From JAGOEX01 sp964630905 (GTDB lineage Bacteria; UBP6; UBA1177): 64,000 nucleotides of DNA. The stretch is from the NCBI GenBank assembly GCA_964630905.1, contig CAZVWR010000003.1, positions 48,155 through 112,154 on the forward strand, in the 5' to 3' direction. This document shows positions 45,465 to 54,995 of the stretch, in pieces; position 1 is the first letter of the stretch; each line of letters begins with the position of its first letter. The notes beneath the pieces are model-generated. The model was not told the origin of the DNA. It ran no database searches and saw only the letters and a program-made list of their open reading frames with translations. A program made the translations under genes and the position numbers.

Positions 45465-45528
45465 AGTTACCTCCAAATGGTATAAATTAACGAACAAAAA
45501 CAAGGCCATCCTTTCTTTTCGGGTGTAG

Positions 45529-45556
45529 ATTTTACATTAATAAGGTAAAAAAGCAA
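45529..45556 (-). promoter_or_regulatory. Sigma70-like promoter of the thioredoxin-like lipoprotein
   Basis: On the minus strand TTGCTT (45556-45551), 16 bases, TAAAAT (45534-45529), about 65 bases before TTG 45464. Confidence 0.6.
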
Positions 45557-45574
45557 TTTTATACCGTATGCCTC

Positions 45575-47584
45575 TTAAAATTCAAAAACTATTCCGAACT
45601 CGAATCTGCTTCCGCTCAGATCGAAGCTTTTCTCCTTTCCGAAATCATTTATCTTTTCAAGCCTGTAATGGACAAACAGAGATGTGTTTGTTATTCCCGA
45701 CAGCTCTTCAAGCTTTCTTGATGCTGAATTATCCATCCAGTTGAGAGAGAGCATCAATCCGAAAGATCCGTGAAATCCAAATGTTCCGCCGTCTTCAGCT
45801 GTTTTGCCTTTTTCCCTGATCCACCAGATATAGTAATCAATTCCGATAGCTGCATAAGGCCACAATGGAAAATCATATCCCGGCCGCAACTTCATTTCAC
45901 CCATGAGGGGAATAAAATGCATCGCACTTTCATCAGAGCTCTTTTCCCCGTCCGCTTTTATGGCAGTCCCTTTGAAACGGGTATATCCTATGCCGCCTAT
46001 GAAAGACCATCTGATGTAATTTTCAAGCACAGGCACTTTAAAACCGAAAGTGAGAGAAGGGAGATACCTCAATCCGTCACCGCCGATCTCCTTGAAAGCT
46101 CCACCTGCCTCACTGTCTATTTTTGAGGGATAGTAAAAAGAACTGTTAAAGCTGAACTCTCCGTCAACTCCTTTTAATTCCTGAGGATCTAAAACAAATA
46201 TACCGGCAAGAACAATCATAAGAACAGCCGTTTTTCTCCTTACGAAAAGAGAAAACATCAAAACAAGCCACATCAGAAGGATCGCTATCCCGGGAATTGT
46301 TGTAAAAAACCATCCTGTGATGATAAAAGGGATAAGAAGTGTTCTTGTAACTGCTCTTAAAAACGGACTTTTTGCAATGATACGAGCCGGCATTTTCCCA
46401 TACTCATAATAAGCTTTTATGAATGATCTGCCTGCCGGAAATTTTGCAAGGAACATATCTCTGAAATTGCGAAGTATCTTAACTTCAGGATGAAAATAAC
46501 TTCCAAAACCGGCTGTTGCGACAAAACAGAACTCTCCGTCGTCACTCCCACCCTTTTCCTTATAATTTTTCCAGTATCCGTAGGTGGTTACAGCCGAACC
46601 CTTTATTTCAACATATTTAGACGGATCTGCGTTTCCTGCAATATCTTCGGCATATATTTTTATATTGTAGACATATTTTTCAAGACCGCTGTCATTGTTG
46701 ATGAGTTCAAGTCCTTCCTTGCCGGAAAGAGAAATTTCCCACTCTTTGTCGTATGACGAACTTTCAACAGTTGTCGTAAACGCAAGTTGCGATTCGATTT
46801 CCGTACCGTCTCTGTCAAATATTCCTGAAAGAGTTGCGTGGTATTTTCCTATCTCTTCCCTTTCTTCCTTGTCATCAGGATCAACAGGGGGAGTTGCATA
46901 AACAATTATTCTTCTGTCTCCACCTTCAGGATTTACCGTATCATCGTCATTGATCTCTGGAGCTTGAGGCGCAGTATTGTCAAAGGTTATTTTCAGCATT
47001 TTCGTCACTTTTTCAGGAATTGCAGTGGTTGTGACCGGAGCTGTATCAGAGTCATCCGTTTCGTCATCTTCATTGTTTCCTGAATTATCAAGCTCAACTG
47101 TCAGTTTTATTTCGTAAGTCTTATCTGCCCAGCTTTTGCCCTCACCTGCAGGTTCATCGTCGTCATCCGGAACTTCATTATGGTCATCATCGCTCTCCTC
47201 GGCATCATCATCGCTCAAAACATCATCATCGGCTGTTTCTGCAGCGGCAGTTATGTTTCTGAAATTTACAGAAGTGCGGAGCGATTCAAGAAGCTCATAA
47301 AGTTCAGAACCTTTCAACTTGAGTGAATTGTTGAGATATCCGAGTTTTGATCCGCTCACTTCCGTTGAAGAGAAAATGTGTTCTTCTACACCCTGGGTAT
47401 ATGAAAGATAGACCTTTTCAACAAGGTCATCTTTGGGAAGGTCAAAAAGGATATTTATCTCCCCTTCATAGTTCAAAGCCCCGTGATCCGGTTCAAGACG
47501 GACATTGTCAAGATATTCCGCATCATCGGCCAGAACTATCAAAGAAAAAAAGATAATTGAAACAAAAATTGTAATTTTATTCAT
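45575..47584 (-). CDS. CFI-box protein with Asp-rich N-terminal region and barrel-like C terminus
   Basis: 669 residues. A signal peptide (1-19, VLADD) is followed by a Ser/Asp-rich acidic stretch (about 115-180) and beta-sandwich-like domains. A CFI-box starts at Cys353 (CFVATAGFGSYFHPEV, LRNFRD). Two hydrophobic segments at about 405-460 (LLIPFIITGWFFTTIPGIAI) come next, then a 200-residue region ending in IVFEF, as in outer-membrane barrels. A signal-bearing barrel combined with inner membrane-like helices is unusual. The start ATG 47584 overlaps asd by eight bases with GGGGG upstream. Confidence 0.75.
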   Translation of the reverse strand: MNKITIFVSIIFFSLIVLADDAEYLDNVRLEPDHGALNYEGEINILFDLPKDDLVEKVYLSYTQGVEEHIFSSTEVSGSKLGYLNNSLKLKGSELYELLESLRTSVNFRNITAAAETADDDVLSDDDAEESDDDHNEVPDDDDEPAGEGKSWADKTYEIKLTVELDNSGNNEDDETDDSDTAPVTTTAIPEKVTKMLKITFDNTAPQAPEINDDDTVNPEGGDRRIIVYATPPVDPDDKEEREEIGKYHATLSGIFDRDGTEIESQLAFTTTVESSSYDKEWEISLSGKEGLELINNDSGLEKYVYNIKIYAEDIAGNADPSKYVEIKGSAVTTYGYWKNYKEKGGSDDGEFCFVATAGFGSYFHPEVKILRNFRDMFLAKFPAGRSFIKAYYEYGKMPARIIAKSPFLRAVTRTLLIPFIITGWFFTTIPGIAILLMWLVLMFSLFVRRKTAVLMIVLAGIFVLDPQELKGVDGEFSFNSSFYYPSKIDSEAGGAFKEIGGDGLRYLPSLTFGFKVPVLENYIRWSFIGGIGYTRFKGTAIKADGEKSSDESAMHFIPLMGEMKLRPGYDFPLWPYAAIGIDYYIWWIREKGKTAEDGGTFGFHGSFGLMLSLNWMDNSASRKLEELSGITNTSLFVHYRLEKINDFGKEKSFDLSGSRFEFGIVFEF

Positions 47585-48599
47585 CAATTCCCCCGATCAA
47601 AGTTTCAGCGATCCTGACTGCATTGTAAGCCGCCCCTTTCCTCACATTGTCGGCGACGATCCATGCCGAAAGTCTTTTTCCGTCCTCTCTCCCCGTCCTC
47701 AAACGGCCGACGAAGACTTCGTTCTTTCCTGATGAGTCAATAAGTGTCGGATATATGAGCTGTTCAAAATCATCCATCAGCACCATTTCAGGATGTTCTT
47801 TAATTTTTTCTCTTACAAGTTCGACATCGCACTTTTTTTCAAGGTCGATATAAACAGTTTCAGCATGAGAAAAAAATGTCGGAACCCTTACTGTCGTGAC
47901 ATCAAAATCAAGGTCGGGAATTGAGAGTATCTTCCTTGATTCATTGATCATTTTAATTTCCTCTTCACAATATCCGTCAGCATTGAAATGACCGATCTGA
48001 GGAATGAGATTGAAAGCGATTCTCTGCGGAAATGTTTCAGGAGCCACGCTTCTGCCTGAAAAAAGGGCTGTCACCTGCTCTCTCAGTTCATCGATCCCCT
48101 TTTTGCCGGCACCGCTTACACTCTGATATGTACTGACAACCACTTTTTTTATTTTAAAAAGATCGTTCACAACTTTAAGAAAATAGACAAGCTGAATGGT
48201 GGAACAGTTCGGATTTGCTATTATTTTTGATCCATCAGGCTTAACAAGATCCCCATTTACTTCAGGAACGATCAGCGGAACACTGTCATCCATTCTGAAC
48301 GCTGAACTGTTATCAATGACATAAACCCCTTTTTCAGCGAATACCGGAGCAAACTCAAGGGCAATGCCTGAACCCGCACTGAAAAGGGCGATGTCAATAT
48401 TTCTTGACTGTATAGATTCAATTGTCATGGGAATGACATCAATTTCTTTATTGCGGAACTTCACTGTTTCGCCAATCGACCTTTCGCTTGCATAAGGGAT
48501 AAGCTCATTTACGGGAAATTTCCTTTCTTCAAGTACACTTATGAATTCCTGTCCGACAAGACCTGTAGCGCCGACAATGGCAACATTGAACTTTTTCAT
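47577..48599 (-). CDS. asd: Aspartate-semialdehyde dehydrogenase
   Basis: Reduces aspartyl phosphate to aspartate semialdehyde for Lys, Met, Thr and diaminopimelate. 340 residues with the NADP-binding GATGLVGQEF, active-site Cys in NPNCSTIQ, GAGKKGIDELREQ, the substrate Arg and His in TTVRVPTFFSHAE, and AWIVADNVRKGAAYNAV. Length is normal. ATG 48599 follows GGAGGTAAAC; the open frame to 48644 adds no known segment. It overlaps the CFI-box gene by eight bases. Confidence 0.96.
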   Translation of the reverse strand: MKKFNVAIVGATGLVGQEFISVLEERKFPVNELIPYASERSIGETVKFRNKEIDVIPMTIESIQSRNIDIALFSAGSGIALEFAPVFAEKGVYVIDNSSAFRMDDSVPLIVPEVNGDLVKPDGSKIIANPNCSTIQLVYFLKVVNDLFKIKKVVVSTYQSVSGAGKKGIDELREQVTALFSGRSVAPETFPQRIAFNLIPQIGHFNADGYCEEEIKMINESRKILSIPDLDFDVTTVRVPTFFSHAETVYIDLEKKCDVELVREKIKEHPEMVLMDDFEQLIYPTLIDSSGKNEVFVGRLRTGREDGKRLSAWIVADNVRKGAAYNAVRIAETLIGGIDE

Positions 48600-48743
48600 G
48601 TTTACCTCCAAAAAAGCCGCGAAAATATGCAATAACCGTACCATCCCGAGAACTCAACATTTTCAGGATGTTACATTATGTGAAAAAATGACAAAAAGGC
48701 AAATTGACATTATGACACACTCAGCTTCTCTAACGGCGAACAT

Positions 48744-48771
48744 TTGCAAATATCTGTAACTGCTGTAAAAT
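48744..48771 (+). promoter_or_regulatory. Sigma70-like promoter of the VWA lipoprotein gene
   Basis: TTGCAA (48744-48749), 16 bases, TAAAAT (48766-48771). It would start near 48778, ruling out the in-frame ATG at 48744. A TTGACA at about 48703 has no matched -10 box. Confidence 0.55.
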
Positions 48772-48809
48772 ATCAGCGGTTAAAATCTTGTTCTCAAAAA
48801 GGAGATGTC

Positions 48810-50789
48810 ATGAAGAAATTTTTTCTGATAATTTTTATTACGGTCTTTTTCGTTGCATGCAGCAGCGGTAAAAGCTCAATTAATGATGAAGATATTGCAA
48901 CAGGCGAAACAAAAGATGAAAATCAGCAACTCCCGACAAGCGATGATGAACCGGGGGATGTTGAGGACGACATGTCCGACGACCTGTCCGACGAAGTTTT
49001 AACGGAGTCGGATGACGATTCACCACTCACGACTGACGATTCACCACTCACGGATCACGATTCACCCGTCACTGATGATGACGGCTCACCTCTCCCGGAC
49101 GAAGACACCGCTTTCTATGAAGATAAATGCGACTGTTTCGGATCTGAATATACGATTCCGGAACAATTCAGGGGTATTGACGGCTGGTGCAAACAGGATG
49201 CCGATGGTGACGGACTTCCCAACTGCATTGAGGCAGTTGACGGAGAATTGACAAATTCTGATTCAGATGCTGATCCCGATTATCTTGATACCGACAGCGA
49301 TGACGACGGAATCCCTGATTCTATCGAGGGTCTGGAAGATATTGACAAAGACGGCATCCCCAATTACAGGGATACAGACAGTGATGGTGACGGATATTCC
49401 GATTCAGTTGAAGCTCCCTCTCTGCCGGCAAGAGACACTGATGGAGACTCCATTCCTGATTATGTTGATTTTGATTCGGACAATGACGGGCTGACCGATA
49501 AAGAGGAAAACGATCTTAATACCGATCCGCTTAAACAGGATAGTGATGATGACGGATTTGATGATCTTTCTGAAATCGCTTACGGTTCTGATCCTCTTGA
49601 TGATACTGCCGGGATACCCGAAGATGATTTTTATGTGAAACTTCCTTTTGAAGCACCGAACGATGAAATCCGGATATTGAAGTTCAAAACCAATGTCGAA
49701 AAAGCCGACATACTCCTTCTGGTCGATCTTTCCGGTTCAATGAGCGGAGAAATAAATAATTTAAAACTCGGAATTAACACTGAAATTATTGGAGGAGTAA
49801 GCGCAAACATAACAGATGTCGCATTCGGGCTGGCAACTTTTGACGACTGGAAAGGAATAAACGGTGACGAAGTTTACCGGCTCGTTCAGCCGGTTACTAC
49901 AGACAACACTATAATTGAAGGTGCGGTAAATGGCCTGACGCGGCTTTCAAACTGTGGCTGGGAACCCCACCACGAAGCACTTTTTCAGGCGGCTTCAGGG
50001 ATCGGATATTCCGGACAGTTCACTTTCACAAGAAGAGAAAGTTCTGTAAATGCCTGTGATGTTACAAATGAATATTATCCGTCAATCCCTGCCGCAGACT
50101 GTTCATTGGAAGAAGGCAGCATCGGCGGCGGCTGTTTCAGGGATGATGCAATGCCGATAATAATAATGATGAGCGATGAAGGGTTCACAAGTTATCCCTC
50201 AGATGTTTTCACCTGGACAATTCCGTATCATAACACAAATGATGCCATTGATGCTCTCAATGCAATAAACGCAAAATTCATCGGAGTTGATTCATGGGAC
50301 GCTGCAATGACCTGGACTCCGGCTCCTGAAGATGATTTCAAAGCGATAAGCACTGCAACAGGATCAGTTGATGCGACAACCGGAGATCCGTTTTTCTACA
50401 AGATCGCAAGTGACGGAACAGGACTTTCAGATCAGATCGCCGATGCAGTATTCGAGCTCACTTCAAACATAAAACTCGATGTCTGGACTTCAAAAGAAAG
50501 TGTTGCAAACCCTGAACTTGTAGACACTTCGCTCTTCATAAAAGCACTGATTCCCGATTCATCAGACCCTGTAAATGCCTATTTTTCAAAAGACACGACC
50601 ACATTCTATTTTGTAAATCCCGGTGCAAAAGTGAACTTTGAAATAAAGTTCCATAACGATTTCTATGAACCGGACAAAGCCGAAGCGACAGTTTTCAGAG
50701 CAAAGATAAATGTTCTCGGTGACGGAGCACTTCTTGACACAAGAGAAGTTCTTATCCTTGTTCCCGGAATCCACTCAAGGGATAACTGA
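48810..50789 (+). CDS. Surface lipoprotein with Asp-rich, thrombospondin-type-3 and VWA domains
   Basis: 659 residues. The signal ends FVAC. Next is a Ser/Asp-rich linker with heptapeptide repeats of DDSPLT type, then calcium-binding TSP3-like repeats with DSDDDGIPD, DTDGDSIPDYVD and DSDNDGLTD. These span about residues 130-270. A VWA domain follows, with a complete MIDAS beginning DLSGS at Asp306. It probably binds a ligand or matrix on the cell surface. The start ATG 48810 follows AAGGAGATG. Its linker DNA is a heptanucleotide repeat (see 49014-49076). Beyond the adhesin-like layout, the partner is unknown. Confidence 0.87.
   Translation: MKKFFLIIFITVFFVACSSGKSSINDEDIATGETKDENQQLPTSDDEPGDVEDDMSDDLSDEVLTESDDDSPLTTDDSPLTDHDSPVTDDDGSPLPDEDTAFYEDKCDCFGSEYTIPEQFRGIDGWCKQDADGDGLPNCIEAVDGELTNSDSDADPDYLDTDSDDDGIPDSIEGLEDIDKDGIPNYRDTDSDGDGYSDSVEAPSLPARDTDGDSIPDYVDFDSDNDGLTDKEENDLNTDPLKQDSDDDGFDDLSEIAYGSDPLDDTAGIPEDDFYVKLPFEAPNDEIRILKFKTNVEKADILLLVDLSGSMSGEINNLKLGINTEIIGGVSANITDVAFGLATFDDWKGINGDEVYRLVQPVTTDNTIIEGAVNGLTRLSNCGWEPHHEALFQAASGIGYSGQFTFTRRESSVNACDVTNEYYPSIPAADCSLEEGSIGGGCFRDDAMPIIIMMSDEGFTSYPSDVFTWTIPYHNTNDAIDALNAINAKFIGVDSWDAAMTWTPAPEDDFKAISTATGSVDATTGDPFFYKIASDGTGLSDQIADAVFELTSNIKLDVWTSKESVANPELVDTSLFIKALIPDSSDPVNAYFSKDTTTFYFVNPGAKVNFEIKFHNDFYEPDKAEATVFRAKINVLGDGALLDTREVLILVPGIHSRDN
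49014..49076 (+). repeat. In-frame heptanucleotide repeat (nine units) coding for a heptapeptide linker
   Basis: Nine consecutive 7-base units of NNNTCAC type (for example GATTCAC, CACTCAC, GATTCAC) in the VWA gene. Three units are 21 bases and seven codons, so the DNA period of seven gives the peptide repeat DDSPLTT, DDSPLTD, HDSPVTD. Confidence 0.85.
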
Positions 50790-50791
50790 GC

Positions 50792-51457
50792 TCACATTTT
50801 TCCATTTCCCTGAAAAGAGTAATGATTCTTTTTGGTTATTATCACATGGTCAATTATCTCGATCCCGATTATCTCTCCTGCTTCCTTGAGTTTACGGGTC
50901 ATCAGCAAGTCTTCAACGGATGGTTCCGGGTTTCCTGAAGGATGGTTGTGGGCTATCACGATCGAAGCCGCCCTGTCAGCGAGTGCCGGTGCAAAAACCT
51001 CTCTTGGATGAACCATTGATTTATTGAGCGTCCCGATAAAAATGACCCGCACTTTGATCACATTGTTCGCCCCGTCAAGAGTTATCAGAATGAAGTGTTC
51101 CTGCTGTTTTGAAGCATATCCGTCAAGAAGATCTGCAACATCACGCGAAACTTTGATGTTCACTTTTTCAGATTCGACATAGAACCTTTTTGCAAGCTCA
51201 AAAGCCGCCGCGATCTGACACGCTTTTGCATTTCCGACACCTTCAATGTTTGTAAGTTTCTCAAGAATTATTCCATCAAGTCCTTCTTTTTCCAGCATAT
51301 TTTCAATGTTTCTTGAAATCGTCATGACAGGCATACCCTTCTGCCCGCTGCCGAGAATAAGCGCTATCAGTTCTCTGTTCTTTAAAGCCGCCGGCCCTTT
51401 TGAGAGCATCTTCTCCCGCGGTTTGTCATCTGAATAAAGTTCGTGTATCTGCTTCAT
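50792..51457 (-). CDS. radC: RadC-family JAB/MPN protein
   Basis: 221 residues of the UPF0758/RadC family. It has an N-terminal helix-hairpin-helix region (GVGNAKACQIAAAFE) and a C-terminal metal site in HNHPSGNPEPSVED (HxH..D, JAMM type). The biochemical function in bacteria is not settled; a repair role was proposed but is not firm. ATG 51457 lies directly behind a hairpin (see 51458-51486). It follows the FG-GAP gene, 69 bases away. It converges with the VWA gene at its end. Confidence 0.92.
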   Translation of the reverse strand: MKQIHELYSDDKPREKMLSKGPAALKNRELIALILGSGQKGMPVMTISRNIENMLEKEGLDGIILEKLTNIEGVGNAKACQIAAAFELAKRFYVESEKVNIKVSRDVADLLDGYASKQQEHFILITLDGANNVIKVRVIFIGTLNKSMVHPREVFAPALADRAASIVIAHNHPSGNPEPSVEDLLMTRKLKEAGEIIGIEIIDHVIITKKNHYSFQGNGKM

Positions 51458-51486
51458 AAAAAAATCCTTTACAAACGCAAAAGGAT
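51458..51486 (-). terminator. Terminator-like hairpin that overlaps the radC ribosome-binding site
   Basis: ATCCTTT (51486-51480 on the minus strand) pairs with AAAGGAT (51470-51464), nine-base loop, then TTTTTT running into the radC ATG at 51457. It could stop the FG-GAP transcript. Since AAAGGA is also the likely ribosome-binding site of radC, it could also hide that site. Confidence 0.55.
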
Positions 51487-51526
51487 ATTAAATTGTGACA
51501 AATGAAATGTCAAATATATGTTTGAT

Positions 51527-54500
51527 TTAAATTAAACTACATCCGCAACCCGATTCATTTTTGTTTGGGATTTCTTCTTCGTCGTCGTCCGTAAGTGGTG
51601 AGTCGTAATCCGTGAGTGGTGAGTCGTCGTCGGCTTCTTCGTCAGTCCCGAGATTGTCATCATCAACATCCTCGACTTCTTCAACATCTTCGTCAGTCGT
51701 GACGGGTGAATCGTCGTCGTCGGTTTCTTCATCCGACTCCGTTACTTCCGACTCTGTGTCTGGCACTTCGTCGGACAAATCGTCGGACAAGTCGGTGTCG
51801 TTGTCGGTGGCCTCATCGTCGTCTGTTTCTTCCACTTCTTCAACGATCGTCACACCGTCAGATGTTGTCCAGCCACTTTCATAACCGCCTGAATTTATTA
51901 CTTTTACATTGAGATATATTGTGTCGCCGATCTCAACTTCAAGGTTGTCAAAAACGACTTGATTTGCCCCTGTCACCATTGTTTCTTTTAAAACTGTTTC
52001 ATCCTGATCGGTGAGTTTGACATGATATTTTGCGGCACTCGGCACCCCTTCCCACAATCCGCCGTAACTTTCTCCAACCAGCATTTCATCAATATCGGTG
52101 TTTGATGCAATTTCTCCATCAATTACTGCTACATCTCTGACAAATGATGGGGCGGGAACTGCAACTTTATCTCCGACGGCATAAAGGAATCCGTCCCCCG
52201 CTCCGACAAGAATTTCAATTTTTCCATCACTATTCACATCAGCAAGTATCGGGTTTCCAAGCACCCCGTCAAACTTCATCGTCCACATCAATTCTCCATT
52301 GATATCAACAATATACAGATTCCCAAGTTTATCCCCGACCACAAAATCATCACTGTTGTTCCCGTCAATGTCACCGGTCACAATGTTGGAAAGATTTGTG
52401 CCGCTGCAAAGCGTTGAAGTGGGGATAACACTCACTGAAATATCTGTAACAGTTCCATCATTCAGGCATTTTCTCCAGAGCACACTCCCGTCAATCCCCG
52501 AATAAGCTGAAATATCCCCGAATTTTCCCCCGAGCACAATGTCAAAACCTTCATCACTATCAATTTTTGCAATGCCGGGATACTTTGCGGAATATTGAAA
52601 TAATGAATCTTCTTCCCAACTTATGTCAATTGTCCAAAGCTCATTTCCAGAATTGTCAATCGTTCTTTTAAATAATCCGGTTCTATGATTTCCAAACAGT
52701 TCAGCAATTTCATTCCCGTTTAAGTCAGCAGCAACTGAATTATTCGGCCACGAAGAGAAAGAAAACTTAAGAATTCTTGTCATGTTTCCATTTATAAATT
52801 CAGATGTGAAAGCATGTCCCAGAAAGAGATCCTCTTTTCCGTCATCATTTATGTCACCAAGAAGAGCTGTTGTATTGTTTAAATAACCGGTTATGTCTAT
52901 TTTTGGATCGTGGCTTCCTATCTCACTTCCGTCAATTCCCCTCAAAGCATAAAGCATCGCCCCTTCTTCTTCACTGGTGAATGTGAAAGCGATGTCTTTT
53001 AATCCGTCCCCGTCAAAATCACCCGCAATGAAATTTGCAGGATTTGTCACAATTTTTCCGACAGTCCAGCCCCAGAGCAATCCTCCATTTGAAGAGTGGA
53101 GATATATGTCTGTGTATCCTTCACTGTCAGTAAAAAGAGAAATGAATTCGTGCCTTCCGTTGCCGTTACTATCAAAAGCAAAGAGCGGCTGAGCAGATTG
53201 ATTGGTCTGAGTCCATTCAACAATTGGCGGATTTTCAAGATCTGAATTTTTTGAATTAAGAAGAACATGACTGTTGCTTGAAATTGTTGAAAGAATTTTT
53301 CCGCCGTTTGACGAATTAATAAAAACTGAATCTCCGCTGAAAGTCCCTGTTTCTATTACCAATTCATTCTTCAGCATTGCTCCGCGATCAAAAATGTGGA
53401 TGAATCCGTCATTCCCTGTGAGATAAATAACTGAATCAGTTGAATCAATGAATCCGAAGTTTTTTCCATCTTTTAAATATGCAACATCACTCACAACTGG
53501 AGTTGCAGTAACACCGGAAAAAGACATGAGTTTGTCCCCCACTCCATCCCGATTTATGTCTTCAATGAGCAAAACCGCATCATTTAATCCAACTCTAACA
53601 ATTGCAGGAACATCGCCTGCATAAACCACTCCGACATCTTCAGTGTCAACTGGCGTTTTTGTCACAACTCTCACTTTGTCCTTGGACCACAGTTTTTGAA
53701 AATCACCATCAAAACTATATGCGGAAATTGTTGAATAAATTCTTAATTTTTTTGAAGAATCAGGCGCATTTTTTATTATGAATTCTTTCACTCCGTCACC
53801 GTTTAAGTCTGCAACACCTTCAAGATAAGTGTTATCAAGACGGGCTTGAATCACTCCATTGTCACCCCGATAAACAAGCGTTGTCCAGATGTCAGGCGCG
53901 TTGACCCCATCCTTGTCAGTTGCACCCTCAAGAGTGTTATTAAAAACTGACACAACAATGTCAATCACTCCATCACCATTGAAATCGGCAACTGACCCCG
54001 GAACCATTCTGAAACCCTTATTCACTGTATTAAACCCATATTCATATTGCCAAGAAACTGCATTATCAACAAAGTCATAAACTGTGATTGAATAAGACCC
54101 TTTGTCAGATTCTGAAGAAGTTCTGCCGGTAAAAATAAATTCATTTTGAGTATCATTATCAACATTGATGATCTGATTAAACCCGTAAGCGTAATCCCCT
54201 TCAATAATTCTTCCATTGTCACGAATCAGAGTTCCGTCACTTGCTTTAAAAACCGATATTAAACCACCTTTCATTCTGTCTGTTATGAGTTCCTTTTCAC
54301 CATCATCATTCAAATCTCCGAATGTGAGCTCAATGCCATAATTCTCAATATTTTCAATTATCTGCCAGAGCATTTGCGGAGTTGTCACACCACTTGAGAA
54401 ATCATAAGCCCTTACATCTTTTATGTTCCATTTGCCTCTCACAACCAGATCAATAACCCCATCTTCATTAACATAAGCAAATTTTGCAAAGTCAGAAGAT

Positions 54501-54922
54501 TCTGTCGGAATTATTGATTGAATTGAGCCGTTTTCTTTGTTCATGATCCGGATCCCGAGATTCCCTGCAACCACCAGTTCTTTTGTTCCGTCATTGTTTA
54601 GATCAATGATCTTAAATATTCTTGAAGCACTGAAGTTTTCACTCTCCCATAATGAATTCAAATCTTTATCAACCGCTTTCACCACCCCATTGATCGAAAA
54701 AAAGATGTTCCCTTCTTCATCAACTGCAACATTGTTCGGGTTCAAATTCCCGCCACGGTAATATTTCCACAAAATTCCCGGCTCAGTGATGCTGCCACTC
54801 ATCTCAGCACGACCGGTCCTGAACGAATTATTCTGTGTTTCAGGCCAGAAACCACCCGCAAAAAGAAAAATCGTTGAAATAAACAGCACAGAAACGATTG
54901 AAAAGATCTTGATTTTCCGCAT
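51527..54922 (-). CDS. Large secreted FG-GAP/VCBS-repeat protein with Asp-rich tail
   Basis: 1131 residues. A signal peptide (about 1-23, LFAGG) is followed by roughly 900 residues of FG-GAP/VCBS-like propeller repeats, each with DxNxDGxxD calcium loops such as DLNDDGEKEL, DFDGDGLKDI and DVNSDGKIEI. Then comes a fibronectin-like domain near 960-1040. The tail is Asp/Ser-rich with DDSPLTD repeats and ends in SGCGCSLI. It is likely a calcium-binding surface or adhesion protein. ATG 54922 has only a weak ribosome-binding site. The DDDSPLT linker closely matches the VWA lipoprotein and is written with the same heptamer DNA. Confidence 0.82.
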   Translation of the reverse strand: MRKIKIFSIVSVLFISTIFLFAGGFWPETQNNSFRTGRAEMSGSITEPGILWKYYRGGNLNPNNVAVDEEGNIFFSINGVVKAVDKDLNSLWESENFSASRIFKIIDLNNDGTKELVVAGNLGIRIMNKENGSIQSIIPTESSDFAKFAYVNEDGVIDLVVRGKWNIKDVRAYDFSSGVTTPQMLWQIIENIENYGIELTFGDLNDDGEKELITDRMKGGLISVFKASDGTLIRDNGRIIEGDYAYGFNQIINVDNDTQNEFIFTGRTSSESDKGSYSITVYDFVDNAVSWQYEYGFNTVNKGFRMVPGSVADFNGDGVIDIVVSVFNNTLEGATDKDGVNAPDIWTTLVYRGDNGVIQARLDNTYLEGVADLNGDGVKEFIIKNAPDSSKKLRIYSTISAYSFDGDFQKLWSKDKVRVVTKTPVDTEDVGVVYAGDVPAIVRVGLNDAVLLIEDINRDGVGDKLMSFSGVTATPVVSDVAYLKDGKNFGFIDSTDSVIYLTGNDGFIHIFDRGAMLKNELVIETGTFSGDSVFINSSNGGKILSTISSNSHVLLNSKNSDLENPPIVEWTQTNQSAQPLFAFDSNGNGRHEFISLFTDSEGYTDIYLHSSNGGLLWGWTVGKIVTNPANFIAGDFDGDGLKDIAFTFTSEEEGAMLYALRGIDGSEIGSHDPKIDITGYLNNTTALLGDINDDGKEDLFLGHAFTSEFINGNMTRILKFSFSSWPNNSVAADLNGNEIAELFGNHRTGLFKRTIDNSGNELWTIDISWEEDSLFQYSAKYPGIAKIDSDEGFDIVLGGKFGDISAYSGIDGSVLWRKCLNDGTVTDISVSVIPTSTLCSGTNLSNIVTGDIDGNNSDDFVVGDKLGNLYIVDINGELMWTMKFDGVLGNPILADVNSDGKIEILVGAGDGFLYAVGDKVAVPAPSFVRDVAVIDGEIASNTDIDEMLVGESYGGLWEGVPSAAKYHVKLTDQDETVLKETMVTGANQVVFDNLEVEIGDTIYLNVKVINSGGYESGWTTSDGVTIVEEVEETDDDEATDNDTDLSDDLSDEVPDTESEVTESDEETDDDDSPVTTDEDVEEVEDVDDDNLGTDEEADDDSPLTDYDSPLTDDDEEEIPNKNESGCGCSLI
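51584..51632 (-). repeat. Heptanucleotide repeat in the tail of the FG-GAP gene
   Basis: Seven 7-base units (on the plus strand GTGAGTC, GTGAGTG, GTAATCC and similar, the complement of NNNTCAC or close variants). A further four units lie at about 51692-51719 in the same gene. Confidence 0.8.
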
Positions 54923-54995
54923 AATTCAAACCCCCCAGTCCTAAAATAACTTCCTAAAATTATAAGGGGGAAAGGGATTTAGTCAAGGGGGGAAA

